From Leptothermofonsia sp049200465 (GTDB lineage Bacteria; Cyanobacteriota; Cyanobacteriia; Leptolyngbyales; Leptolyngbyaceae), in contig NZ_CP120836.1 in the NCBI RefSeq assembly GCF_049200465.1, forward strand, positions 4,216,001-4,280,000: a DNA stretch of 64,000 nucleotides, given 5' to 3'. This document shows positions 52,873 to 60,927 of this stretch, piece after piece. Numbering within the stretch: position 1 is the first letter of the stretch; every line of letters begins with the position of its first letter. The notes beneath the pieces are model-generated. The model ran no database searches. It was not told where the DNA came from and saw nothing but the letters and a program-made list of their open reading frames with translations. The position numbers were made by a program, and so were the translations under genes.

Positions 52873-53181
52873 AAAGCCTCCTCGAAAATATTTAGCCTTG
52901 AATGATTATTTTTAACTTATTTCAGAATAGCTCCATTGAGTAGCGATGACATTCCCCTCATAGGTCACCTAACTGGGTGAAGCAGGGCGATCGCGCTCCT
53001 ATCAAACCAATGATGGCAAAAAGACAATGCAGGAGAGCCATGCAGTTGAGTGGTGATGATATGTCTACGGAGTTGATACACTTTTTTTGAGGTTGACACA
53101 CATATTTTTTATGTATATATTATCCATATCAACCGCATCTACATTTGATTTTTATCCCGATACTTCCTCAGGAGTCAGGTT
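52873..53181. other. Divergent spacer upstream of the NfeD-like gene
   Basis: The 309 bp contain the promoter at 53093-53121 for the NfeD-like gene and presumably one for the 59-aa membrane protein. No repeat element is seen. Confidence 0.5.
53093..53121 (+). promoter_or_regulatory. Sigma70-type promoter upstream of the NfeD-like gene
   Basis: TTGACA at 53093-53098, a 17-bp AT-rich spacer and TATATT at 53116-53121 form a strong consensus promoter, giving a leader of about 55 nt to the ATG at 53182. Confidence 0.65.
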
Positions 53182-53433
53182 ATGTCAGACCCTAAATTTT
53201 CTCCTCAAGTCACTGACCGCCTTCAAACCCTACTTCCTCTTGGGTCAACCAATCACATTGTCACCGCAACAGTTAGCGAAACTATTCGCCCGAACCATCT
53301 TGGTCGAATCAAGTTTCAGGGGACCTGGTGGTTTGCCAGGTGTGAACAAAACATTGTTCTTCCCAGTGGCGTGAGTGTATATGTCATCGACCGTGAAAAC
53401 TTGACGCTCATTGTTGAGCCAGTTATCGAATAA
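53182..53433 (+). CDS. NfeD-like small OB-fold protein
   Basis: The 83-aa product has the pattern of the soluble C-terminal domain of NfeD: TATVSETIRPNHLGRIKFQG, TWWFARCEQNIVLPSGVSVY and VIDRENLTLIVEP, i.e. a five-strand beta barrel with the G-rich first strands and WxAR segment. Stand-alone versions occur in cyanobacteria, often near flotillin-type genes, but none is here. It follows a strong promoter and an AGGAG site. Its role may be membrane-protein quality control by analogy to NfeD. Confidence 0.75.
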   Translation: MSDPKFSPQVTDRLQTLLPLGSTNHIVTATVSETIRPNHLGRIKFQGTWWFARCEQNIVLPSGVSVYVIDRENLTLIVEPVIE

Positions 53434-53481
53434 TGGCACCGCTGTATTAAAGGGATTGATCAACATAAATGGAGGTAATGT

Positions 53482-53724
53482 ATGAACCGCACAGCTCCCT
53501 GGATAAGAGTACGCCATCATTATCGGTGCGATCGCCCAAGGCATCCTTCCTATTTCAGAATTTCGGCCTCTCAATACCGTGTAACACGTAAGCGATTATC
53601 GCTAAAGAGGCCGAGGAAAGTTCGTCTCTCTATCCCACAGACTGTTTCTGCTTCAACCGATAACTCCCAAAGCGACCCTCCATCTGAAACCGATGGCGCT
53701 CTGGAGGAAACGGACTTTGAATAA
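53482..53724 (+). CDS. Small basic protein of unknown function
   Basis: The 80-aa frame starts 5 bp after GGAGGTAATGT and reads MNRTAPWIRVRHHYRCDRPR, a very basic N-terminal half with RKRLSLKRPRKVRLSIP, then an acidic Ser/Asp/Glu tail (SDPPSETDGALEETDFE). It lies 48 bp after the NfeD-like gene on the same strand, and a hairpin terminator follows its stop. A good ribosome site and operon position support it, but no family is recognised and the antisense strand is also open. Confidence 0.55.
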   Translation: MNRTAPWIRVRHHYRCDRPRHPSYFRISASQYRVTRKRLSLKRPRKVRLSIPQTVSASTDNSQSDPPSETDGALEETDFE

Positions 53725-53735
53725 TCCCTACTTAT

Positions 53736-53766
53736 CTGGCGTTTACGAGATCTTCATAAACGCCAG
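53736..53766 (+). terminator. Hairpin terminator after the NfeD-like operon
   Basis: CTGGCGTTTA (53736-53745) and TAAACGCCAG (53757-53766) form a perfect 10-bp stem with an 11-base loop, followed by CTTTCTCTT. It lies 12 bp beyond the stop of the basic-protein gene. Confidence 0.65.
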
Positions 53767-53988
53767 CTTTCTCTTGAGTCTGCGTTTAGTCTGCCTTTAG
53801 TTTAATTAAATGAGATACAGAGAATATATGATTAAATGTGTAAGGAATATGCGTAATTTCAAGTTGGCAGGTTGTAGTTTGCTTTGCCGACTTGTTAAAG
53901 CTGGTTGATCTAATGTTCAAGCTAATGTTCGCTCAGACTAAATGTTCGAAAAGGACATCCCATACGCGTAGAGAGATAAGGAGTGTCT

Positions 53989-54273
53989 ATGTCAAACCCT
54001 CAAGCACCTCAAGCAGCGGATTCCGTTGTTCCAGAAGAAACCTCTCCTACTCAAGAGAAAAGTTCTCGGCAGAAGAAACGCCTCAACCTCGACCTCACCC
54101 CAGAAGCCTATGAGTTGCTTCAGAAGCTGGCAGACGAGTCTGGTAAAAATATGGCAGATGTATTACGAACCGGGTTAGCACTCTATGGACTTGCCCATGA
54201 AGAGAGCCGTAAAGGTCGTAGCTTAGCGATTGAAGAAGATGGCAAAGTTGTCACCAAAATCGTAGCGATCTAG
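53989..54273 (+). CDS. Ribbon-helix-helix-like DNA-binding protein
   Basis: From ATG at 53989 (94 aa; GTG two codons earlier is possible) a disordered Pro/Gln/Ser-rich N-terminus of 35 residues precedes RLNLDLTPEAYELLQKLADE and SGKNMADVLRTGLALYGLAH, the beta-alpha-alpha pattern of Arc/MetJ/CopG-type ribbon-helix-helix proteins. The tail KGRSLAIEEDGKVVTKIVAI is strand-rich. It is preceded by AAGGAGTG and lies 61 bp upstream of a coiled-coil membrane protein gene, with which it is probably co-transcribed. No toxin gene is adjacent, so an antitoxin role is unlikely. Confidence 0.75.
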   Translation: MSNPQAPQAADSVVPEETSPTQEKSSRQKKRLNLDLTPEAYELLQKLADESGKNMADVLRTGLALYGLAHEESRKGRSLAIEEDGKVVTKIVAI

Positions 54274-54334
54274 GTGATTCACACTTTTTAACACCTGGCA
54301 TCTGCGGATATTTTCTTCGCAAGGAGGAGTTTTT

Positions 54335-54835
54335 ATGGATTCGTTCTCTCAAAATCCTGCTGAAACTTCTCCTGCTGAAGGAATATCAATTTCTGAAGGA
54401 ATATCAGCTTCGCCTGAAATTATCCAATCTCCTGATGATCTCTTAAGAAGAATTGGACTGGAGCCTTCTGCGATCGGTTTCAGCGGAAAAATTGAAAGCC
54501 GTGCAGAGATGGAAGCCAGACTCAGGCGCGAAGAGATTGAACTGAATGCTCGTTTGGAAAAGGAAAATACTGAGCGCGTGGCAAGGTTGGAAAAAGAAAG
54601 ACTGGACGATTCTCATAAACGAGCTCTGGAACGTTATAGATTCCTGGTTAAGGAAGCATCAGTTTATGTGATTGGAATTTTGTTAATTATCGCATTGGGT
54701 TCAACCAGTTCAGTTATCCTTTTCGACAAAAGTGCTTCTGAGGAATCAAAAACGTGGGCCAGATCAACACTGACGGCGATCGCGACTGCCGTTGCTGGTT
54801 ACGTGTTTGGGAAAAGTAGTTCTTCTACTACATAA
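54335..54835 (+). CDS. Coiled-coil membrane protein of unknown function
   Basis: The 166-aa product starts 5 bp after AAGGAGGAG. Residues 1-35 are low-complexity with an in-frame 18-bp duplication (AEGISI, SEGISA). Residues 58-105 form a highly charged Glu/Arg coiled coil (MEARLRREEIELNARLEKEN). Two hydrophobic segments follow (YVIGILLIIALGSTSSVILF and a second around residues 145-160, TAIATAVAGYVFG), ending SSSSTT. It may be a membrane-bound partner of the upstream ribbon-helix-helix protein. I know no homologue of assigned function. Confidence 0.65.
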   Translation: MDSFSQNPAETSPAEGISISEGISASPEIIQSPDDLLRRIGLEPSAIGFSGKIESRAEMEARLRREEIELNARLEKENTERVARLEKERLDDSHKRALERYRFLVKEASVYVIGILLIIALGSTSSVILFDKSASEESKTWARSTLTAIATAVAGYVFGKSSSSTT

Positions 54836-54879
54836 AACTATTGGGGCTCTTGAACCTTTCAAAATTCAGTCTATTCAGT

Positions 54880-56544
54880 CTAGGCAGCTTCAAATATACT
54901 GTTGTTACCACCATATAAATAGTTAATTAGCAATTGTGTAAATCGGATATCTCTGATAAGCCTTGAAATTAAATGGCTAAAATGATTCAGTTGCTCGTTC
55001 ATTTCTTCTGAAGAGAAAGACTCTAAGTTGGTATTTGAGAATCTATCTTGCATTGTATTTACATACTCATTGATCCAGTTTTCTATTTCTGAAATTTCTG
55101 GCACCACTTCTGCTAAAGCTTGACGAACTATTGGGAGGCTCTCAACTATCTCAGGAAAATCATTATTATCATTATCAACGTTGGTTAACTCATCCAATCT
55201 ACTTTGGATTAAAGTCACATTTCTTTGAAGCATCTCGAAAACTCCTTGTAAATCAGCAAGGCGATCCTGAATGTTGGAGCGAAAGTCATCATTTCTTCGC
55301 CTGATTTCCTGATGATCATCTCCTCGAAAAAAGTTTTGAGAGCAGAAATAACCCATGAGTTTTCTGAAAACTTCGAGGGAGATTTCATCTGCCATCTCAG
55401 GGGGAAGTTCCAGTACTGCAATATTTGACGAGCAGTTCATGACATTGGCTCCCCGTTGTTGCAAACTTTCAGCCATTTCCTTATAAAGACCTGGATTGTT
55501 GCCAAATTCAGCTGCCTCTACCAAAGTACTACTTAAATTGGCTCCAGTTATATCAGCAGATTTGAGATTAACACCGCATAAGTTAGCCCTTTCAAAATTA
55601 ACACTATTTAAGTAAGCACGGCTTAAAAGGGCCTCATGTAGATTTGCACTAAATAAACAAGCCATCAGCAAATTTGCTCTGCATAAATCTGCTCGTAATT
55701 GTGCGCTACTCAAATCAGCACCACTCAGATAGGCACGCCTTAAATCAGCCAAACACAGGTTTGCTCTTTGCAGATTGGCATAACTGAGATTGGCACGGAG
55801 CAGATAAGCATTAGGCAAATTAGCTTCTACTAAGTCAGAGGCGATCAGACTAGAACCGATCAATTTCGCTCCACTTAAGTTTGCCCGATTCAATAGGGAA
55901 GCAGTCAAGTCAGCTTTGCTTAGACAAGCATTTTGTAGTTTCGCCTCGATCAGACTGGCAGCAATTAGATTACAACGACGTAGATCTGCATGCTCCAGGT
56001 TTGCACCATCCAAATTCACGCCCTGCAAATCCGCAGCTTCGATGTCTGCATAGCTCAAATTTGCACCCCTTAAATCAGCACAGGTGATGTTAGCAACGGT
56101 TAATCGGGCGTAACATAGTTGAGCCTGGAGCATTTTGGCGCCTCTTAACTGAGTACGCGTGAGTTTGGCATAGTTCAGAGTTGCTTTAATTAAATTTGCG
56201 TTACGTAAATTGGCACCTTGCAATTTTGCCTGCTCTAGATTGGCTTCCTCTAGGTTCACTCCCTTCAGATAGGCTCCCCTCAACTGGGCAAATTGCAAAT
56301 TAGCTCCCTTTAAAGAAGCATCGCTGAGGTCAGCTCTGTTTAAGATTGCGCTACTTAGATTGGCACCGCTCAGATCTGCATTGATGAGAATAGCATTTCT
56401 TAAATTAGCTCCTGTGAGGTTGATTCCTGCCAGATTAGCTCCTGTGAGATTGGCTCTGCTGAGATTGACTTCTCTTAAATCCAAGTTTTGTAGGTTGTGT
56501 CCTGCCAGGTTAATTTCACTGTAATCTCCTCCAGGATGTAGCAT
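54880..56544 (-). CDS. Pentapeptide repeat protein with helical C-terminal domain
   Basis: The 554-aa protein has about 330 residues of A(N/D)LxX pentapeptide repeats (for example NLTGANLAGINLTGANLRNA), predicting a long right-handed quadrilateral beta helix. The register slips by one residue near the end of the repeats (AQLRADLCR), which should kink the helix. The last 200 residues are non-repetitive and mostly helical (RRRNDDFRSNIQDRLADLQG, IENWINEYVNTMQDRF). Pentapeptide proteins in cyanobacteria are numerous and mostly of unknown role. No gyrase-protecting (Qnr) sequence features are claimed. The start is ATG at 56544. Confidence 0.85.
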   Translation of the reverse strand: MLHPGGDYSEINLAGHNLQNLDLREVNLSRANLTGANLAGINLTGANLRNAILINADLSGANLSSAILNRADLSDASLKGANLQFAQLRGAYLKGVNLEEANLEQAKLQGANLRNANLIKATLNYAKLTRTQLRGAKMLQAQLCYARLTVANITCADLRGANLSYADIEAADLQGVNLDGANLEHADLRRCNLIAASLIEAKLQNACLSKADLTASLLNRANLSGAKLIGSSLIASDLVEANLPNAYLLRANLSYANLQRANLCLADLRRAYLSGADLSSAQLRADLCRANLLMACLFSANLHEALLSRAYLNSVNFERANLCGVNLKSADITGANLSSTLVEAAEFGNNPGLYKEMAESLQQRGANVMNCSSNIAVLELPPEMADEISLEVFRKLMGYFCSQNFFRGDDHQEIRRRNDDFRSNIQDRLADLQGVFEMLQRNVTLIQSRLDELTNVDNDNNDFPEIVESLPIVRQALAEVVPEISEIENWINEYVNTMQDRFSNTNLESFSSEEMNEQLNHFSHLISRLIRDIRFTQLLINYLYGGNNSIFEAA

Positions 56545-56671
56545 GGGCGGGGGGGTCCAATACGGCCATATTTGTTACTGTTTATTGTGCCTGTACAGAA
56601 AACGGTTGACAACGTTACGAGATCTTTACTGGTGATAGGGAACTGCGTACAGCACTATGAATGAAAATAGA

Positions 56672-56765
56672 CTATTGCAATCCTATCTGGATTGTGGAAA
56701 GGGATTCAGCAAGATCCCTTTTCACAAAGCCCTTTCATTTCACGAATCATCTAGGACTGCTATAG
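56672..56765. repeat. Type-F repeat element, copy F2
   Basis: The left end CTATTGCAATCCTATCTGGA and inverted right end CTATAGCAGTCCTAGATGAT are related to F1. GGGATTCAGCAAGATCCC forms an internal hairpin. It shares TATAG with the adjacent type-D element. Confidence 0.65.
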
Positions 56766-56860
56766 CGTTCACAAATAGTTTGTGAACAAAGGGGGGGCTT
56801 TGCCCCCACGCAGGGGAGGAACCTCTGCACCTCGTTCAAATTTCAAGAAGGATCGCTATA
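56761..56860. repeat. Type-D repeat element, copy D2
   Basis: It starts TATAGC then GTTCACAAATAGTTTGTGAAC-type palindrome (9-base arms around TAG), then the full core GGGGGGGCTTTGCCCCC and CAGGGGAGGAACCTCTG, and ends TTCAAGAAGGATCGCTATA. Confidence 0.8.
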
Positions 56861-56917
56861 TATATTCTTTGATGCTGACTGTTAGCTATTTTCAAGCCGA
56901 TCGCAGCAGTTAAGTAA

Positions 56918-57047
56918 TAAGTAACTAGGCACAATCAATTAAGGATAATTTCGGGGGTGGAGGGGGTGAAAACCCTACTTTGGGGGCGCAGCCCCTACTC
57001 CCTCCTTTACAAACTCCCTTTACAAATTAATGATGACTACCTACTTA
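56918..57047. repeat. Type-A repeat element, copy A5
   Basis: The 130-bp copy has ends TAAGTAACTAGGCACAATCA and (inverted) TAAGTAGGTAGTCATCATTA, with the core GGGGGCGCAGCCCCTACTCC and a small duplication of CTCCCTTTACAAA near the right end. It stops 6 bp short of the DUF1350 stop codon. Confidence 0.85.
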
Positions 57048-57052
57048 GGATT

Positions 57053-57818
57053 TTAGAATTTGGCAAAGGGATTGAGCCACTGCAAAATTGCCCGCTCCAA
57101 TTGATGAAGTTCCCGATAAACTTCTTGCCGCATCCATTGGGCGATTGCATCAAATGGGGTGAAAACAGTTCCTGCTTGCAGGTTTGCATCGGTTCCCAGT
57201 GGTGTTAAATGATTGCCAGGCAGATTTTGGGCAACCACCATCCCTGGAAAGCGCTTCTGAAGCAGTTCTGTCAGGGCAGCGGTCTGATCAATGGTGTCGT
57301 TTGTAAACTTAATTAGCAGGTTGCGGCGCACCTGGTATTTTTGGATAACAATTTGATTCGTTTCCAGTGGAGAAGGGGTAAATTCGACGGAGAACATTGG
57401 GGAAAACTGCTCAACCAGAGGAACAGCGTCACGGGCAGAGAAATTGTTGAATGAGATCAGAATATTGCCTGCCCGCTCAACGGAGAACAGACTGCCAATG
57501 AGGAGATGGAGCTTACAGCCCATGCTATGGCCGATGCCGTAGATTGGCAGATAGCGTTTACGCAGCCGACTCGCGCAGAGATTTTCCAGGGCTCGGTCAA
57601 AATTTCGTGCCACGGTCTGGGCGATCGCTACATGGTCGAAAGTATTGACAAATGGGGTAGCTACAACAGCATATCCTTGTAAAGCCAGTCGTTCTAATAA
57701 GCGCCGGTAGGTCACTTGGGGGAGCGGCTGCCACAAACGCCCCTCCCAAAAAATGGATGATCGCCGTGGGCCTTTGCGGCAACAGGACCCAGTTACCCGA
57801 AATTTCCAGCCAGTCCAT
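57053..57818 (-). pseudogene. DUF1350 family (alpha/beta-hydrolase-like) gene with +1 frameshift
   Basis: ATG at 57818 starts MDWLEISGNWVLLPQRPTAI and reads to GGAFVAAAP, then leaves frame. The +1 frame continues PQVTYRRLLERLALQGYAVV and runs to the stop at 57053, including YLPIYGIGHSMGCKLHLLIG with the GHSMG nucleophile elbow. A C5 run (G5 at 57718-57722 on this strand) sits exactly at the break; C4 would restore one frame of about 254 codons. DUF1350 proteins are cyanobacterial/plastid and of unknown function. It is either a homopolymer sequencing error, a true pseudogene, or a slippery site. A 292-aa frame starting at 57931 gives an unrelated N-terminus and is not the natural start. Confidence 0.8.
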
Positions 57819-58017
57819 GGTTTATTGGTGAGGTGAGTTCCATAACTGGTTGTAGCAGTTGAGAGCGGGTAATGGGTGCATGATAATAGGGATAATCCAA
57901 ATTGCTGATGACCAAATAATGGTCTCTCCAACTTGGTTGCCTTGATACTCCAGATTTCACTTGCAATTGGTTACAGGGATTTGCTAAGTTAATTAAACGC
58001 TGAAATGTGGTTTCCCC

Positions 58018-58090
<73 letters not shown>

Positions 58091-58556
58091 TTATTTATCT
58101 TTGTGATGCTCGACTTCAATTACCGTATGCACATTGCCGCGTGGGTTGAAATCTCCTTTGATTTTGACTTCTAGAGGAGCGCAGGCGGCCACAAAGTCAT
58201 CCAGAATTTGATTGATCGATTCTTCATGGGAGATGTAGCGATCGCGATAGCTATTGATGTAAAGCTTCATCGCCTTCAATTCCACCACTTTTTTGATCGG
58301 GTACGTAGGTAATATAGATCGTTGCGAAATCCGGATAGCCAGAAAACGGACATTTGCAGGTAAATTCTGGCAGAGTGATATGGATGTTGTAGCGCCGTCC
58401 CACCCTGGGATTTGGAAAGGTAATTAACTGACCTTCAGCAATCAACCGCTCACCGTATTTCACTTCTGCTGCTTCCTGGGTATCTAGTTCAAATCCGGAC
58501 ATTGGTGATATAGAAGGGTGACTCATAGGGATTTCCGTGGTGTTCTCACCTTTCAT
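58091..58556 (-). pseudogene. queF: queF (NADPH-dependent 7-cyano-7-deazaguanine reductase) with +1 frameshift
   Basis: QueF reduces preQ0 to preQ1 in queuosine synthesis. From ATG at 58556 the frame reads FELDTQEAAEVKYGERLIAE, FPNPRVGRRYNIHITLPEFT and CKCPFSGYPDFATIYITYVP with the catalytic cysteine, then DQK. It then goes out of frame at an A6 run (T6 at 58289-58294 on this strand). The next frame continues VVELKAMKLYINSYRDRYIS and GDFNPRGNVHTVIEVEH, the normal QueF end. One A fewer restores a gene of about 155 codons. It is an error, decay or slippage at a homopolymer. An alternative start is ATG at 58526. Confidence 0.85.
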
Positions 58557-58775
58557 CTTAGGTTCCTCCGCTTACTTTTGCACTCTACCTGTCCTGCAAC
58601 AGGCAGTAGTTCTCTATTGGTACAATTTACTCCTGTTGCCAGTCGCCATCGCCTGTGATGGGTCGCCAGCTTTTGATACTCCTTTCTCAGTAAATTTTTT
58701 GACTAATTGCAATGAGAATGTTCCAAATCGACTGATCTCATGCATAATTGAGCCCGATTAATTACCCTTCGACCT

Positions 58776-59327
58776 ATGACGCCCAGAACGAACACCAAGC
58801 CTCATTCTAAAGTGCCTGAATCTCCTAAACCTCCGGCAAATACCCCCTACGCGCCCTCTGTGCCTATTTCACTCTATCGGGAAGTGACCACTGAGTTGCA
58901 GTCTGCGAAGACCCGACTAGAGTCATTAAGATTGCAGAACCAGGAGTTGCTGGAGCAGAATCAACAACTCCGGGTTGAAATTGAGCGAGTTGTGCAATCA
59001 GCCTTGCAACTGCGACAGGTGGCAGATGCCCATCAGGCGGGACATTTACCCACCTCGGACTCGCCTGCACCGGATGTGGAAATCCACTTCGAATCTCCTC
59101 CCCCTCAGCCAGTAGCCCCCCGAGTCGCCAAGAACGATACGGTTGAGTTGCCCCCTTCACAAAAATCGCTGTTTACTGAACAACCTTCCCAACCACGGCG
59201 CAAAAGCGATTCGCCCCGCTCTTCGGATATTGGAGGCTGGTGGTTGGTGCTGGCAATCCTGGTCATTGTTGTGACGGCCTTTGGCACCGGGTTCTTGATT
59301 GTACGCCCACTCTTACCCAGTCGATAG
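58776..59327 (+). CDS. Conserved membrane protein with coiled coil
   Basis: The 183-aa protein starts MTPRTNTKPHSKVPESPKPP (disordered), then has a coiled coil at about residues 32-78 (LYREVTTELQSAKTRLESLR, LQNQELLEQNQQLRVEIERV), a Pro/Ser-rich linker and one C-terminal membrane helix (GGWWLVLAILVIVVTAFGTG) with a short basic end. This layout resembles small cyanobacterial tail-anchored proteins of unknown role. The start is ATG at 58776. It lies upstream of glnB on the same strand but is separated by the NtcA-type promoter. Confidence 0.7.
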   Translation: MTPRTNTKPHSKVPESPKPPANTPYAPSVPISLYREVTTELQSAKTRLESLRLQNQELLEQNQQLRVEIERVVQSALQLRQVADAHQAGHLPTSDSPAPDVEIHFESPPPQPVAPRVAKNDTVELPPSQKSLFTEQPSQPRRKSDSPRSSDIGGWWLVLAILVIVVTAFGTGFLIVRPLLPSR

Positions 59328-59443
59328 ACCTCTCCCTGCGCCTGTACCTGGATTCCTGTGCCTGTGGCTAGACGAGGAGCTGCCTGCCAAGCAAAAGCAC
59401 AGGGGTCTATTGACTGGGGTGGCGATCGCATCATAGAAAAAGT

Positions 59444-59487
59444 GTATCTTTATCTACAAAAGATTCACTTTTGACGGTGGTAGAAAT
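59444..59487 (+). promoter_or_regulatory. NtcA-type promoter of glnB
   Basis: GTATCTTTATCTAC (59444-59457) is a perfect GTA-N8-TAC NtcA box. A -10-like TAGAAAT starts at 59481, 23 bases further on, which is the class II NtcA spacing. This is the expected nitrogen-control architecture of cyanobacterial glnB. Confidence 0.8.
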
Positions 59488-59539
59488 TGTCATGCTGGAT
59501 AGCAGCATGATCCCTATGTGTAAGGAAGGAGTGTAGAAT

Positions 59540-59878
59540 TTGAAGAAAGTAGAAGCCATTATTCGCCCATTTAAGCTTGACGAGGTCAAAATTGCTTTGG
59601 TCAATGCTGGTATTGTAGGCATGACCGTTTCTGAAGTCAGAGGGTTTGGGCGGCAAAAGGGACAGACTGAACGCTATCGGGGTTCAGAATATACGGTCGA
59701 GTTTTTACAAAAGCTCAAAGTTGAAATTGTGGTTGAAGACGAGCAAGTTGACATGGTTGTTGAAAAAATCATTGTCGCGGCTCGAACAGGTGAAATTGGG
59801 GATGGCAAAATCTTTATTAGCCCAGTCGAGCAAATTATCCGTATACGCACTGGTGAAAAGAATCTGGAGGCTATTTAA
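59540..59878 (+). CDS. glnB: Nitrogen regulatory protein PII
   Basis: PII senses 2-oxoglutarate and ATP/ADP and controls NAGK, PipX/NtcA and transporters. The 112-aa length is exact. The T-loop reads GQTERYRGSEYTVEFLQK with Ser49 (phosphorylated in cyanobacteria) and Tyr51. The B-loop TGEIGDGKIFI and C-loop IIRIRTGEKN are intact. The start codon is TTG at 59540, preceded by AAGGAAGGAG about 10 bp upstream; MKKVEAIIRPFKLDEV is the standard N-terminus. Expression should rise under nitrogen limitation through the upstream NtcA box. Confidence 0.97.
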   Translation: MKKVEAIIRPFKLDEVKIALVNAGIVGMTVSEVRGFGRQKGQTERYRGSEYTVEFLQKLKVEIVVEDEQVDMVVEKIIVAARTGEIGDGKIFISPVEQIIRIRTGEKNLEAI

Positions 59879-59881
59879 TCT

Positions 59882-60691
59882 TTACTCCCACTCCTTCGCC
59901 TGTTGCGTTTCTGCCTGCAAAAGGTTCTGCCGTAACCTTTCCCAGTCTGTCTGCTCTTCAAGCAAATCTTCCATCAGAATTCCTTGATGTAGATGCAGGA
60001 CGCGATCGCAAAACTGTTCTGCAAGCTCTAATTGGTGGTTTACCATCAGCACAGCCGCTCCATAGTTCTGGGCGAATTCCATCAATGCCTTGATCAAAAA
60101 CTCACCTTTGCCCACATCCAGCGCAGAGGTGGGTTCATCCAGCAATAGCACATGGGGTTGAATGACCAGGGCGCGAGCGACTGCTACCCATTGCCGTTGT
60201 CCCAGCGAAAGCTGAAGCTCCGTCCGTTCCAGCCAGTCTGACGGGATGTGCAACCGCTCGATCCATTCTTCCACTCGCTGTTGAATTTTACTCTTTGTCA
60301 GATGGCGCAAAACTAATGGGTACTCCAGCGCTTGCCGCACGGTCATTCCCAGTAGTTTTGACTCTTGCAGCACCAGTACCACTTGCTGGCGCAACTGAAT
60401 GACAGGAATTTGGTCGAGTACCTGGTTATCCAGGTAAATCGCTCCGCTGGTTGGCTCGATTAGTCGATTCAAAAGCCGCAGCAGAGTCGTTTTGCCTGCC
60501 CCAGATGAACCTACAATGGCCACGCGATCGCCCGGCGCGATCGCAAATGAAACATCTCTCAACAAATAATTCGTTTCTAGGGGAAAATCAGCAGTTCCTC
60601 TGCCTTTCTTAGAAGAAACTAACCTGGGAGCAAAGCTAACCCGCTCAACTCGAATTTCAGCCCCTCGCATCCCGACGCTCATTTCACCCAT
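59882..60691 (-). CDS. ABC transporter ATP-binding protein
   Basis: From ATG at 60691 (269 aa; an upstream frame start at 60757 is less likely) the protein is a single nucleotide-binding domain. Walker A is IVGSSGAGKTTLLRLLN, the Q-loop VLVLQESKLLG, the signature LSLGQRQWVAVARAL (Leu replacing Gly in LSGGQ), Walker B HVLLLDEPTSALD and the switch His in MVNHQLELAEQF. A 15-residue insertion (APRLVSSKKGRGTADFPL) follows the first strand. No permease is adjacent. Similar cyanobacterial ATPases are orphan NBDs. It converges with glnB, with 3 bp between stops. Confidence 0.88.
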   Translation of the reverse strand: MGEMSVGMRGAEIRVERVSFAPRLVSSKKGRGTADFPLETNYLLRDVSFAIAPGDRVAIVGSSGAGKTTLLRLLNRLIEPTSGAIYLDNQVLDQIPVIQLRQQVVLVLQESKLLGMTVRQALEYPLVLRHLTKSKIQQRVEEWIERLHIPSDWLERTELQLSLGQRQWVAVARALVIQPHVLLLDEPTSALDVGKGEFLIKALMEFAQNYGAAVLMVNHQLELAEQFCDRVLHLHQGILMEDLLEEQTDWERLRQNLLQAETQQAKEWE

Positions 60692-60768
60692 CCTTAAAAG
60701 GCAGATCTCCTGACTTGTCGCTAAAAACAGCGTAGGAAGTTCTTTCAGCCTGAACAAAATCCCTGAAA

Positions 60769-60885
60769 TAAGTAGATAGCCATAATTAACTGTAAAGGGG
60801 GGAGTGGGGGCTGCGTCCCCAGGCAGGGAGTTTCACCCCCTCTACCCCCGGAATTATCCTTAATTTAACTGCACCTGGCTACTTA
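60769..60885. repeat. Type-A repeat element, copy A6
   Basis: The 117-bp copy has ends TAAGTAGATAGCCATAATTA and (inverted) TAAGTAGCCAGGTGCAGTTA, with the core GGAGTGGGGGCTGCGTCCCC and CAGGGAGTTTCACCCCCTCT. It lies between two minus-strand genes. Confidence 0.85.
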
Positions 60886-60927
60886 CTGATGTTGTTTTAG
60901 GAATTAGCAACACTTATCCCCGAACTA

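Larger units (their letters stand above)
56545..57052. other. Spacer filled with three adjacent repeat elements
   Basis: The 508-bp gap between the pentapeptide gene and the frameshifted DUF1350 gene holds type-F (56672-56765), type-D (56761-56860) and type-A (56918-57047) elements in succession. The remaining 130 bp upstream of the pentapeptide gene must hold its promoter. Confidence 0.7.

Noticed and set aside
53983..54835. Toxin-antitoxin operon
   Set aside because: The ribbon-helix-helix protein could be an antitoxin, but the next gene is a 166-aa coiled-coil membrane protein without toxin motifs.
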